Source: Enterobacter dykesii
GTDB taxonomy: Bacteria; Pseudomonadota; Gammaproteobacteria; Enterobacterales; Enterobacteriaceae
Assembly: GCF_008364625.2 (NCBI RefSeq)
Contig: NZ_CP126604.1
Span: 682,001 to 746,000 of the forward strand
Length of the DNA: 64,000 nt
Reading direction: 5' to 3'
Shown here: positions 45,020 to 53,375 of the stretch, one piece after another
How positions within the stretch are numbered: the first letter of the stretch is position 1
Layout: every line of letters begins with the position of its first letter
Notes under the pieces: generated by a model
What the model was told of the DNA's origin: nothing
The model's input: only the letters and a program-made list of their open reading frames with translations
Databases searched by the model: none
Position numbers and translations under genes: made by a program

Positions 45020-45029
45020 TATCCGCTCC

Positions 45030-45467
45030 TCAGTTATTGTCGAAGCGAAAAACATCTTCGCAGGCCTGTTTCAGGGCGCTGTCCGCGCTGATGTTGCAGT
45101 CGCGCGTCCAGCCCGTCATACCGTTGCCGTCGTTCCACTGCGGCGTCATGACCACTTCCAGCCCGCTAAGACTCTCCTGTCCTGTTAAGGTCACGGTCCC
45201 TTTCGCCACGCTCATTCCTGAAACGTAGCGTGTCGTGGTGGGGGAAGGGATACCGTTACTGCCAGCGTCGCAGCTCTCCACGCCACCGTGATCCAGCGCG
45301 CAAAGCTCAATGGCCGTACGGTAGGGAACAAAGGTTTGCAGCATATCGGTCAGCGCCGCCTTGCGCAGGTAATTTTGATAGGCGGGAACGCCGATGGCGC
45401 TCAGAATCGCAATGATGCCAATGACTACCATCAGCTCAATGAGTGTGAAGCCTTGTTGTCTGTTCAT
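45030..45467 (-). CDS. ppdD: Major type IV prepilin PpdD
   Basis: 145 residues (E. coli 146). A class III signal, MNRQQG then FTLIELMVVIGIIAIL, with prepilin peptidase cleavage after Gly6, Phe7 to be methylated and the +5 glutamate (Glu11) present. Two pairs of cysteines (CALDHGGVESC; CNISADSALKQAC) fit the disulfide loops. The prepilin peptidase is not in this window. AAGGAG precedes the ATG. First gene of ppdD-hofB-hofC; in E. coli it depends on Sxy and CRP. Confidence 0.95.
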   Translation of the reverse strand: MNRQQGFTLIELMVVIGIIAILSAIGVPAYQNYLRKAALTDMLQTFVPYRTAIELCALDHGGVESCDAGSNGIPSPTTTRYVSGMSVAKGTVTLTGQESLSGLEVVMTPQWNDGNGMTGWTRDCNISADSALKQACEDVFRFDNN

Positions 45468-45610
45468 ATCTGCTCCTTGTGCAAAGTTGCGCTACTTTGT
45501 CAGCGGGAAAGTGCAGAAACGAGGGACAAAAAAAGGAACGGGAAGGGGGCTTCAGAGAATTTATTCAGTGTTGCAGGGAAGAACAGCGGATCTGCGAGCG
45601 GGGCTGAAAT

Positions 45611-45634
45611 TCCCCTCTCTGGGTTAAGAGGGGA
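45611..45634 (-). terminator. Probable nadC terminator
   Basis: TCCCCTCT / AGAGGGGA with an 8-base loop, 7 bases after the nadC stop. On the minus strand it is followed by ATTTCAG, so the T run is weak. The rest of the 174-bp nadC-ppdD gap should hold the ppdD promoter. Confidence 0.6.
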
Positions 45635-45641
45635 GAATGCG

Positions 45642-47174
<1,533 letters not shown>

Positions 47175-47183
47175 GGAGATACC

Positions 47184-48038
47184 ATGACGTTGTTTACCAT
47201 GCTGCTGGTTATCATCGCTGAACGCCTGTTCAAGCTCGGCGAGCACTGGCATCTGGATCACCGGCTGGAGGTGTTATTCCGCCGTATCAAACATTTTTCC
47301 ATGCTGCGCACGCTGCTGATGATGGCAGGGGTGATGGTCATTACGTTCCTGCTCCTGCGCTCGCTGTACGGACTCTTTTTCAACGTGCCGCTGCTGGTGG
47401 TGTGGATCCTGCTCGGCGTGCTGTGCATAGGCGCAGGCAAGGTGCGTTTGCACTATCACGCCTACCTGAAAGCCGCCTCCCGTGACGATGCTCATGCGCG
47501 CGGTGCCATGGCGAGCGAGCTGACGATGATCCACGGCGTGCCGCCGGACTGCGACGAGCGCGAATTCCTGCGCGAGCTGCAAAACGCGCTGCTGTGGATT
47601 AACTTCCGCTACTACCTTGCTCCGCTGTTCTGGTTCGTGGTGGGCGGTCCGTGGGGGCCGGTGCTGCTGATGGGGTATGCGTTTCTGCGCGCCTGGCAGA
47701 CCTGGCTTGCCCGTTATCTGACGCCGCATGAACGTTTGCTGTCCGGCATCGATGCCATCCTGCACGTGCTCGACTGGCTCCCCGTGCGTCTGGTGGGCGT
47801 AGTGTACGCGTTAATTGGACACGGTGAAAAAGCGCTGCCCGCGTGGTTTGCATCGCTTGCCGACCGCCATACGTCTCAGTACCAGGTGTTAACGCGTCTG
47901 GCGCAGTTCTCGCTGGCGCGCGAGCCGCATACAGACAAGATTGAAACGCCGAAAGCCGCTGTCTCCATGGCGAAGAAAACGTCGTTTGTGGTGGTGGTGA
48001 TCGTGGCGCTGCTGACTATCTACGGCACGCTGGTGTAG
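47184..48038 (+). CDS. ampE: Inner membrane regulator of beta-lactamase induction AmpE
   Basis: 284 residues, as in E. coli. A CobD/Cbib-like membrane protein with about four membrane segments ([39 protein letters not shown]; and a C-terminal [16 protein letters not shown]). Its precise role in muropeptide signalling is unknown. It starts 9 bp after ampD. The gene after it is on the opposite strand. Confidence 0.95.
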   Translation: MTLFTMLLVIIAERLFKLGEHWHLDHRLEVLFRRIKHFSMLRTLLMMAGVMVITFLLLRSLYGLFFNVPLLVVWILLGVLCIGAGKVRLHYHAYLKAASRDDAHARGAMASELTMIHGVPPDCDEREFLRELQNALLWINFRYYLAPLFWFVVGGPWGPVLLMGYAFLRAWQTWLARYLTPHERLLSGIDAILHVLDWLPVRLVGVVYALIGHGEKALPAWFASLADRHTSQYQVLTRLAQFSLAREPHTDKIETPKAAVSMAKKTSFVVVVIVALLTIYGTLV

Positions 48039-48056
48039 GCCAGCGCGCCGCAAAGG

Positions 48057-49007
48057 CTAAAGCGTATCCGCGGGCGGGATGCCGAAATCAGGCATCCCGC
48101 TTTCATTCCAGCGGACAAGCTTCAGTCGGGTATGGCGATTCGGATCGTACAGCGGGTCGCCCTCAATTTCGGTGTAATTCCGCGCGTGATACACCAGCAC
48201 ATCTTCCCCTTCCGGCGTTTGCGTAAAGCTGTTGTGGCCCGGGCCGTACTGGCGATTTTCATAGCTGGTAACGAATACCGGACGCGGGGATTTGTGCCAG
48301 TTTGCCGGGTTTTGCGGATCGGCGTTCAGGTCTATCCACAGTAGACCCATGCAGTAGTTCTCGTCGGTAGCGCTGGCGGAATAGCTGATAAAAAGCTTAT
48401 CGCCGTGAACCAACACCGCCGGGCCTTCGTTGACCCAAAACCCGCGACGCTCCCAGTCATACTCCGGCTTGCTGAGCATCACCGGCTCGCCTTTCAGCGT
48501 CCACGGGTTCTCCATTTCACACAGATAAAGATTGGAGTTACCGGTGATGTCCGGCGCTTTTTGCGCCCACAGATACCAGCGTTTCCCCTGATGAACAAAG
48601 GTGGTAGCGTCCAGAGCGAAGGTATCGAAAGGCGTTTTGATTTGCCCTTTCTTCACCCACGTGCCGGTGAGCGGATCGCCGTCGGCACATTCAATGGCGA
48701 ACATGCGGTGCTGGAACATTCCGAGCCCGTCGAGCGCCTGGGTGTGCGTCGCAGCAAAATAGATGTACCACTTCCCGTCGATGTGGTGCAGTTCCGGCGC
48801 CCAGATAAGCTGGCTCATCGGCCCGGTCTCGGGTTTGCGCCAGACCACCACTTCTTCGGCATGACGTAAACCTTCCAGCGACGCTGCGCGGCGGATCGCC
48901 AGCCTGTCGTACTCCGGCACGGAGGCGATAAAATAGTACTGCCCCTCGTGGCGTAAAATGTACGGATCGGCGCGTTGTTCAATAAACGGGTTTGGCCAGG
49001 TTTGCAT
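48057..49007 (-). CDS. Glycoside hydrolase family 43 protein (arabinosidase or xylosidase type)
   Basis: 316 residues from the ATG at 49007 (MQTWPNPFIEQRADPYI; AGGA upstream). A five-bladed propeller GH43 enzyme: the catalytic triad is seen as Asp14 (RADPYI, base), Asp133 (FALDATTF) and Glu194 (WVNEGPAVL, acid); His258 in GPGHNSF is the usual ion-binding histidine. No signal peptide is present, so it is cytoplasmic and should act on short imported oligosaccharides. The single-domain length and the GPGHNSF block suggest alpha-L-arabinofuranosidase rather than a two-domain beta-xylosidase, but the substrate cannot be read off. It starts 10 bp after the GPH transporter gene. No such gene is at this place in E. 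coli K-12. Confidence 0.85.
   Translation of the reverse strand: MQTWPNPFIEQRADPYILRHEGQYYFIASVPEYDRLAIRRAASLEGLRHAEEVVVWRKPETGPMSQLIWAPELHHIDGKWYIYFAATHTQALDGLGMFQHRMFAIECADGDPLTGTWVKKGQIKTPFDTFALDATTFVHQGKRWYLWAQKAPDITGNSNLYLCEMENPWTLKGEPVMLSKPEYDWERRGFWVNEGPAVLVHGDKLFISYSASATDENYCMGLLWIDLNADPQNPANWHKSPRPVFVTSYENRQYGPGHNSFTQTPEGEDVLVYHARNYTEIEGDPLYDPNRHTRLKLVRWNESGMPDFGIPPADTL
48074..48100. terminator. Terminator-like hairpin inside the 3' end of the GH43 gene
   Basis: A 10-bp perfect stem GCGGGATGCC / GGCATCCCGC with a 7-base loop and TTTC on the plus strand. It probably ends ampE transcription, since the gap between the two convergent stops is only 18 bp. On the minus strand the same bases encode the last residues of the hydrolase (GMPDFGIPP). 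Confidence 0.6.
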
Positions 49008-49017
49008 TTGGCTTTCC

Positions 49018-50415
49018 TTATTTTGTCTCAGCGACTTTGAGTTCCTGATAATCATTCAGCTCGCGGTAGTTATTGCGACGCTTTTCCAGATCGGACTGGA
49101 TCTGCTTCATGGTTTCGCGATCCACTTTCAGCAGGCGCACCACGCCCGCGGTAACTAAGTACCCAATGCCGGGAATGACGGTAAAGAGCAGCACGATCCC
49201 GTTAATGGCGTCCGCGCTCTGCGCTTTTGCGCCCGCGTCATAACCGTACCAGGAGAGCAGGAAGCCGACCATCGCCCCGGCAATCGCCAGCCCCAGCTTC
49301 AGGAAGAAGATGTTGCCGGAGAAGCTGATCCCCGTGATGCGCTTACCGGTCTTCCACTCGCCGTAGTCGTCCACGTCGGCCATCAGCGACCAGTGCAGAG
49401 GAGACGGGATCTGGTGCAGGATGTTCAGCAGGACGTAGAGCACCACGATGGTGACGGTGGCTTTCGGGTCGAAGAAATAAAAGGCGGTTGAGAAAATCGC
49501 CAGAACGATATTGGTCCAGAAGAAGACCTTGAGCTTGCACCAGCGGTCGGTCAGCACTTTTGCCAGCACGCTGCCGAGCATCATGCCGACCACGCCCAGG
49601 CTGATAAACAGCGTGGCGAAATGGGTGCTCTGGCCCATCACCCAGGTGACGTAATACATGGTGGCCGCCATGCGGATAAAGCCCGGGCAGACGTTGCAGA
49701 GCGTCAGGAGCAGAATGCGTACCCACTGGTCGTTCTTCCACACGTCTTTCAGATCGTTTTTCAGCTCGTCGTTGGTCTGTACCGCCGGACGCACGCGCTC
49801 GCGCACGGTGGCGAAGCAGAACAGGAACATGCAGGTGCCAATCAGCGCCAGAACGGTCATCGCCATCTGGTAGCCTTTGGCTTTGTTATCCCCGCCAAAC
49901 CAGTCGGCCATCGGCAGCAGCGTTAATGAGAGCAGCAGCGTGGCGATACCGACCAGCACGAAGCGATACGACTGGCAGGCCACGCGTTCTTTTGGATCGT
50001 TGGTGATCACCCCGCCCAGCGAGCAGTAGGGAATGTTGATGGCCGTATAGGTCAAAGAGAGCAGGAAGTAGGTGACAAACGCATAGATAACTTTGCTGTT
50101 ATAGCTCCACTCCGGCGTGGTGAACATCAGGATGCTAAACAGCGCGTAGGGGAAGGCGATCCACAGCAGCCATGGACGAAACCGGCCATATTTACTGCGG
50201 GTACGGTCAGCAATCGCGCCCATGATCGGGTCCGTTACGGCGTCAATCACGCGTACGGAAAGCAGCAGCACGCCGACCAGCGCAGGGGCGAGGCCAAAAA
50301 TATCCGTATAAAAATAGTTAACAAACAGCATGATGGCGCCGAAGATGATGTTGCATCCCGCGTCGCCCATCCCATAGCCGATCTTTTCTTTTACTGACAG
50401 TGTGTTGTTATCCAT
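49018..50415 (-). CDS. GPH-family (MFS superfamily) sugar:cation symporter
   Basis: 465 residues with about 12 hydrophobic helices. The GPH signature is clear: N-terminal KIGYGMGDAGCNIIFGAIML, then RVIDAVTDPIMGAIADRTRSKYGRFRPWLL, the Asp-rich cation-binding region. It is related to MelB, XynT, YagG and YicJ. As its only partner is the GH43 enzyme 10 bp downstream, the cargo is probably a pentose oligosaccharide or glycoside (xylo- or arabino-), taken up with Na+ or H+. GGAGAG lies before the ATG. No regulator gene is adjacent. E. coli K-12 has aroP next to ampE here, so this pair is an insertion, or a loss in E. coli. Confidence 0.88.
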   Translation of the reverse strand: MDNNTLSVKEKIGYGMGDAGCNIIFGAIMLFVNYFYTDIFGLAPALVGVLLLSVRVIDAVTDPIMGAIADRTRSKYGRFRPWLLWIAFPYALFSILMFTTPEWSYNSKVIYAFVTYFLLSLTYTAINIPYCSLGGVITNDPKERVACQSYRFVLVGIATLLLSLTLLPMADWFGGDNKAKGYQMAMTVLALIGTCMFLFCFATVRERVRPAVQTNDELKNDLKDVWKNDQWVRILLLTLCNVCPGFIRMAATMYYVTWVMGQSTHFATLFISLGVVGMMLGSVLAKVLTDRWCKLKVFFWTNIVLAIFSTAFYFFDPKATVTIVVLYVLLNILHQIPSPLHWSLMADVDDYGEWKTGKRITGISFSGNIFFLKLGLAIAGAMVGFLLSWYGYDAGAKAQSADAINGIVLLFTVIPGIGYLVTAGVVRLLKVDRETMKQIQSDLEKRRNNYRELNDYQELKVAETK

Positions 50416-50523
50416 CGACAGCTCTCCGGTTTACGGTATGGAGAGAATTATTTGCTGGCAAAGGAATATATGCGTTGCAGTATCAGGGCGGTGATATGGA
50501 TAAATGCGCTGTGGGCGTGAAAG

Positions 50524-50539
50524 TGTGAGGGAGGTAACA
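50524..50539. promoter_or_regulatory. Possible CRP site upstream of the GPH/GH43 pair
   Basis: TGTGA-N6-TAACA against the CRP consensus TGTGA-N6-TCACA, about 110 bp before the transporter start. This is one arm perfect and one imperfect; spacing would suit activation from a promoter nearer the gene. Placed by eye only. Confidence 0.35.
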
Positions 50540-50542
50540 ACG

Positions 50543-50570
50543 CGCGGCACCCGCAAAAGCAGGCGCCGCG
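50543..50570 (-). terminator. Possible aroP terminator
   Basis: CGCGGC / GCCGCG outer stem continuing with one mismatch into CC/GG around a loop holding GCAAAAGC, 9 bases after the aroP stop. On the minus strand it is followed by CGTTGTTA, a weak T run. Confidence 0.5.
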
Positions 50571-50579
50571 GAGAGAGGC

Positions 50580-51950
50580 TTAGTGTGCCTTCATGGCATT
50601 ACGGCTTTTCTGACTGAAAAGATAGCCCACGCCAAGGATCGCAATCCAGACCGGGATCAGGTAGACGGAAATCGCCATTCCCGGCGTGATCAGCATGATC
50701 ACCAGTACGGCCGCCATGAACACCAGGCACACCCAGTTGCCCAGCGGATAGAGCAGGGCAGGGAAGCGCGTGGTGACGCCCTGCTGCTGTTTTGCGCGGC
50801 GGAACTTCATGTGCGCCAGGCTGATCATCGCCCAGTTGATGACCAGGGCAGAGACCACCAGTGCCATCAGCAGGCCAAATGCCGATTCCGGTGCCATGTA
50901 GTTAATGAGTACGCACAGCGCGGTCACGACCGCCGAAACCAGAATGGTGTTTACCGGCACGCCGCGTTTATCGACGTTGAGCAGCGCTTTTGGCGCGTTC
51001 CCCTGCTGGGCCAGGCCGAACAGCATACGGCTGTTGCAGTATACGCAGCTGTTGTAAACAGAGAGCGCGGCGGTCAGCACCACGATGTTCAGGGCGTTCG
51101 CGACAAAGGTGTCGCCCAGCTCGTGGAAGATCAGCACAAACGGGCTGGTGTCGGCGGTCACGCGCGTCCACGGCAGCAGGGAGAGCAGCACGGCCAGCGA
51201 GCCCACATAGAAGATCAGAATGCGATAGATAACCTGGTTAGTGGCTTTTGGAATGCTTTGCTCCGGATTGTCGGCTTCAGCGGCGGTGATGCCTACCAGC
51301 TCCAGGCCGCCGAAGGAGAACATAATGATGGCCATCATCATCACCAGACCGGTCATACCGTGAGGCAGGAAGCCACCCTGTTCCCAGAGGTTGCGCACGG
51401 TTGCCTGCGGGCCGCCGTGGCCGCTGAACAGCAGCCAGCCGCCAAAGATAATCATCGCCACTACGGCAATCACCTTAATAATGGCAAACCAGAACTCCAT
51501 TTCCCCGAATACTTTTACGTTGGTCAGGTTAATGGCGTTAATAATGACGAAGAAAGCCGCTGCGGAGGCCCAGGTTGGGATCTCGGGATACCAGAACTGA
51601 ATGTATTTCCCGACCGCGGTAAGCTCGGCCATGGCAACCAGAACGTACAGCACCCAGTAGTTCCAGCCCGAGGCGAAACCGGCAAAGCTGCCCCAGTATT
51701 TATAGGCAAAGTGGCTGAAGGAGCCTGCGACCGGCTCTTCAACGACCATTTCACCCAGCTGGCGCATAATCAGAAAGGCAATAAAGCCGGCAATCGCGTA
51801 ACCCAAAATAATGCCGGGACCGGCTGACTGGATAACGGATGCGCTGCCCAGAAACAGGCCGGTACCAATCGCACCGCCCAGTGCGATGAGCTGTATATGG
51901 CGGTTTTTAAGCCCGCGCTTTAGCTGATCGCCGTGCTGTTGAGCTTCCAT
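50580..51950 (-). CDS. aroP: Aromatic amino acid permease AroP
   Basis: 456 residues (E. coli 457) with 12 membrane segments, amino acid-polyamine-organocation superfamily. It imports phenylalanine, tyrosine and tryptophan with protons. The N-terminal signature LIALGGAIGTGLFLGSASVI and FSFGGLELVGITAAEADNPE are typical. It diverges from pdhR with 537 bp between the starts. TyrR-box-like sequences lie just upstream, in line with known TyrR repression of aroP. Confidence 0.96.
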   Translation of the reverse strand: MEAQQHGDQLKRGLKNRHIQLIALGGAIGTGLFLGSASVIQSAGPGIILGYAIAGFIAFLIMRQLGEMVVEEPVAGSFSHFAYKYWGSFAGFASGWNYWVLYVLVAMAELTAVGKYIQFWYPEIPTWASAAAFFVIINAINLTNVKVFGEMEFWFAIIKVIAVVAMIIFGGWLLFSGHGGPQATVRNLWEQGGFLPHGMTGLVMMMAIIMFSFGGLELVGITAAEADNPEQSIPKATNQVIYRILIFYVGSLAVLLSLLPWTRVTADTSPFVLIFHELGDTFVANALNIVVLTAALSVYNSCVYCNSRMLFGLAQQGNAPKALLNVDKRGVPVNTILVSAVVTALCVLINYMAPESAFGLLMALVVSALVINWAMISLAHMKFRRAKQQQGVTTRFPALLYPLGNWVCLVFMAAVLVIMLITPGMAISVYLIPVWIAILGVGYLFSQKSRNAMKAH

Positions 51951-51991
51951 TTGAAACCTCGTGTGTGGTTGTTATGTTCACGCTGTGCGTG

Positions 51992-52032
51992 TGTAATTAT
52001 GAAAATCCATATTCTGTATTTATTTCTTTACG
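51992..52032. promoter_or_regulatory. Pair of TyrR boxes upstream of aroP
   Basis: The better box TGTATT-TATTTC-TTTACG (52015-52032) matches TGTAAA-N6-TTTACA at 9 of 12 positions. A weaker one, TGTAAT-TATGAA-AATCCA (51992-52009), keeps the invariant G and C. They are 23 bp apart, as strong/weak TyrR box pairs usually are. They lie 42 to 82 bp before the aroP start. Confidence 0.5.
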
Positions 52033-52438
52033 GTTAACGAGACCGAAAAAAGCGGGAATGACTTCCGTAAGCGCAAGAATAGTGGTAAGTGCCTGCGAAT
52101 GCACCTGCTTTATAAAGGGGTGATGACGACTTGAATAAAAAGAAAGCATTTGTAAATCGGCCCGCTCATTCTTCCTCACCCAACCTATAGAATAGAAATG
52201 CGCCGTAAGTGGGCGAATTTTCATTATTTGCCTTGTTGAATCGCTTCAGATTGCAAAAACCCTCGTTTCATTATGGTTAAAACTCCCTCTTTGGGAGTAA
52301 TCAACTCATTTGTGCAAAGTTACATTTCTGAAACGTTATTTCTGTAAGGTTGTTAAAATGTGCAGGGTTTACTGATTTCAATCAAAACCAATATGGACAG
52401 AAGGTGAATACTTTGTTACTTTAGCGATACGAAATAGA
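52033..52438. other. aroP-pdhR intergenic region
   Basis: About 400 AT-rich bases between the TyrR boxes and the PdhR box. No gene recognised. A small hairpin (ACTCCC / GGGAGT, 52282-52298) is visible. The pdhR promoter must lie towards the right end, upstream of the PdhR box, but several candidate hexamers compete and I do not choose one. Confidence 0.4.
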
Positions 52439-52455
52439 AATTGGTAAGACCAATT
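52439..52455. promoter_or_regulatory. PdhR operator
   Basis: AATTGGTAAGACCAATT, a perfect 7-bp inverted repeat around AAG that matches the known PdhR box ATTGGTNNNACCAAT. It lies 33 bp before the pdhR start. PdhR bound here represses pdhR-aceEF-lpd until pyruvate releases it. Confidence 0.92.
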
Positions 52456-52487
52456 GACTCCGGGCAAAAAGGCGTAAGACAGGGAAT

Positions 52488-53252
52488 ATGGCCTACAGCA
52501 AAATTCGCCAACCAAAACTATCTGATGTGATTGAGCAGCAGCTGGAGTTTTTAATCCTCGAAGGGACTCTGCGCCCGGGTGAGAAACTTCCGCCAGAACG
52601 CGAGCTGGCAAAACAGTTCGACGTTTCACGTCCCTCTCTGCGTGAGGCGATTCAACGTCTCGAAGCAAAGGGCTTGCTGCTTCGTCGCCAGGGCGGCGGA
52701 ACCTTTGTGCAAAACAGCCTGTGGCAGAGCTTCAGCGATCCGCTGGTAGAACTTCTCTCTGACCACCCAGAATCCCAGTTTGACCTGCTTGAGACCCGTC
52801 ACGCGCTTGAAGGTATTGCGGCCTATTACGCCGCCCTTCGCAGCACTGATGAAGATCGCGTGCGTATCCGCGAACTGCATCAGGCCATTGAACGGGCACA
52901 GCAGTCCGGCGATTTAGACGCCGAGTCCAGCGCCGTCGTCCAGTATCAAATCGCCGTAACCGAAGCGGCCCACAACGTGGTGCTCCTCCATCTGCTACGC
53001 TGCATGGAGCCGATGCTGGCCCAGAACGTTCGTCAGAATTTTGAATTGTTGTATTCCCGTCGGGACATGCTCCCACTGGTAAGCAACCATCGCACCCGAG
53101 TATTCGAGGCGATAATGGCCGGGGAACCGGAGCAGGCGCGCGAAGCGTCGCACCGACATCTGGCTTTCATTGAGGAAATCTTGCTGGACCGCAGCCGTGA
53201 ACAATCGCGTCGCGAACGTTCATTACGCCGCATACAGCAACGAAAGGATTAA
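52488..53252 (+). CDS. pdhR: Pyruvate-sensing GntR/FadR-family repressor PdhR
   Basis: 254 residues, as in E. coli. An N-terminal winged helix ([20 protein letters not shown]... [21 protein letters not shown]) and an FCD effector domain with the histidines and aspartate that bind metal and ligand. It represses the pdh operon and respiratory genes; pyruvate is the inducer. First gene of pdhR-aceE-aceF-lpd, with its own operator just upstream. The recognition helix is the same as I recall for E. coli, consistent with the conserved operator. Confidence 0.97.
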   Translation: MAYSKIRQPKLSDVIEQQLEFLILEGTLRPGEKLPPERELAKQFDVSRPSLREAIQRLEAKGLLLRRQGGGTFVQNSLWQSFSDPLVELLSDHPESQFDLLETRHALEGIAAYYAALRSTDEDRVRIRELHQAIERAQQSGDLDAESSAVVQYQIAVTEAAHNVVLLHLLRCMEPMLAQNVRQNFELLYSRRDMLPLVSNHRTRVFEAIMAGEPEQAREASHRHLAFIEEILLDRSREQSRRERSLRRIQQRKD

Positions 53253-53289
53253 GCGCCAGGTACTTTTAGAGCGCGGCAACTAAACGCAG

Positions 53290-53335
53290 AACCTGTCTTA
53301 TTGTGTTCTTGCCCAAGAGCACAATGGGACAGGTT
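53290..53335 (+). other. Long conserved-looking hairpin in the pdhR-aceE gap
   Basis: AACCTGTC ... GACAGGTT form the base, with ATTGTG / CACAAT and CTTG / CAAG pairing further in, separated by small TT/GG and TT/AG mismatches, and a tiny loop. The 46-base element lies 40 bp before the aceE start and has no T run. The E. coli gap has a similar hairpin with the same CCTGTC arms as I recall. Its role is unknown; mRNA processing, stability or partial termination are possible. Confidence 0.65.
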
Positions 53336-53375
53336 CCAGACAAATCAACGTATTAGATAGATAAGGAATACCCCC

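Noticed and set aside
45590-45610. Possible CRP-S site (TGCGA-N6) upstream of ppdD
   Set aside because: Only one half resembles the consensus; the other arm (CTGAA) does not match TCGCA, so I did not call it.
50583-51827. A 414-codon open frame opposite aroP
   Set aside because: The His/Gln/Asn-rich translation is the usual antisense image of membrane helices; aroP is beyond doubt.
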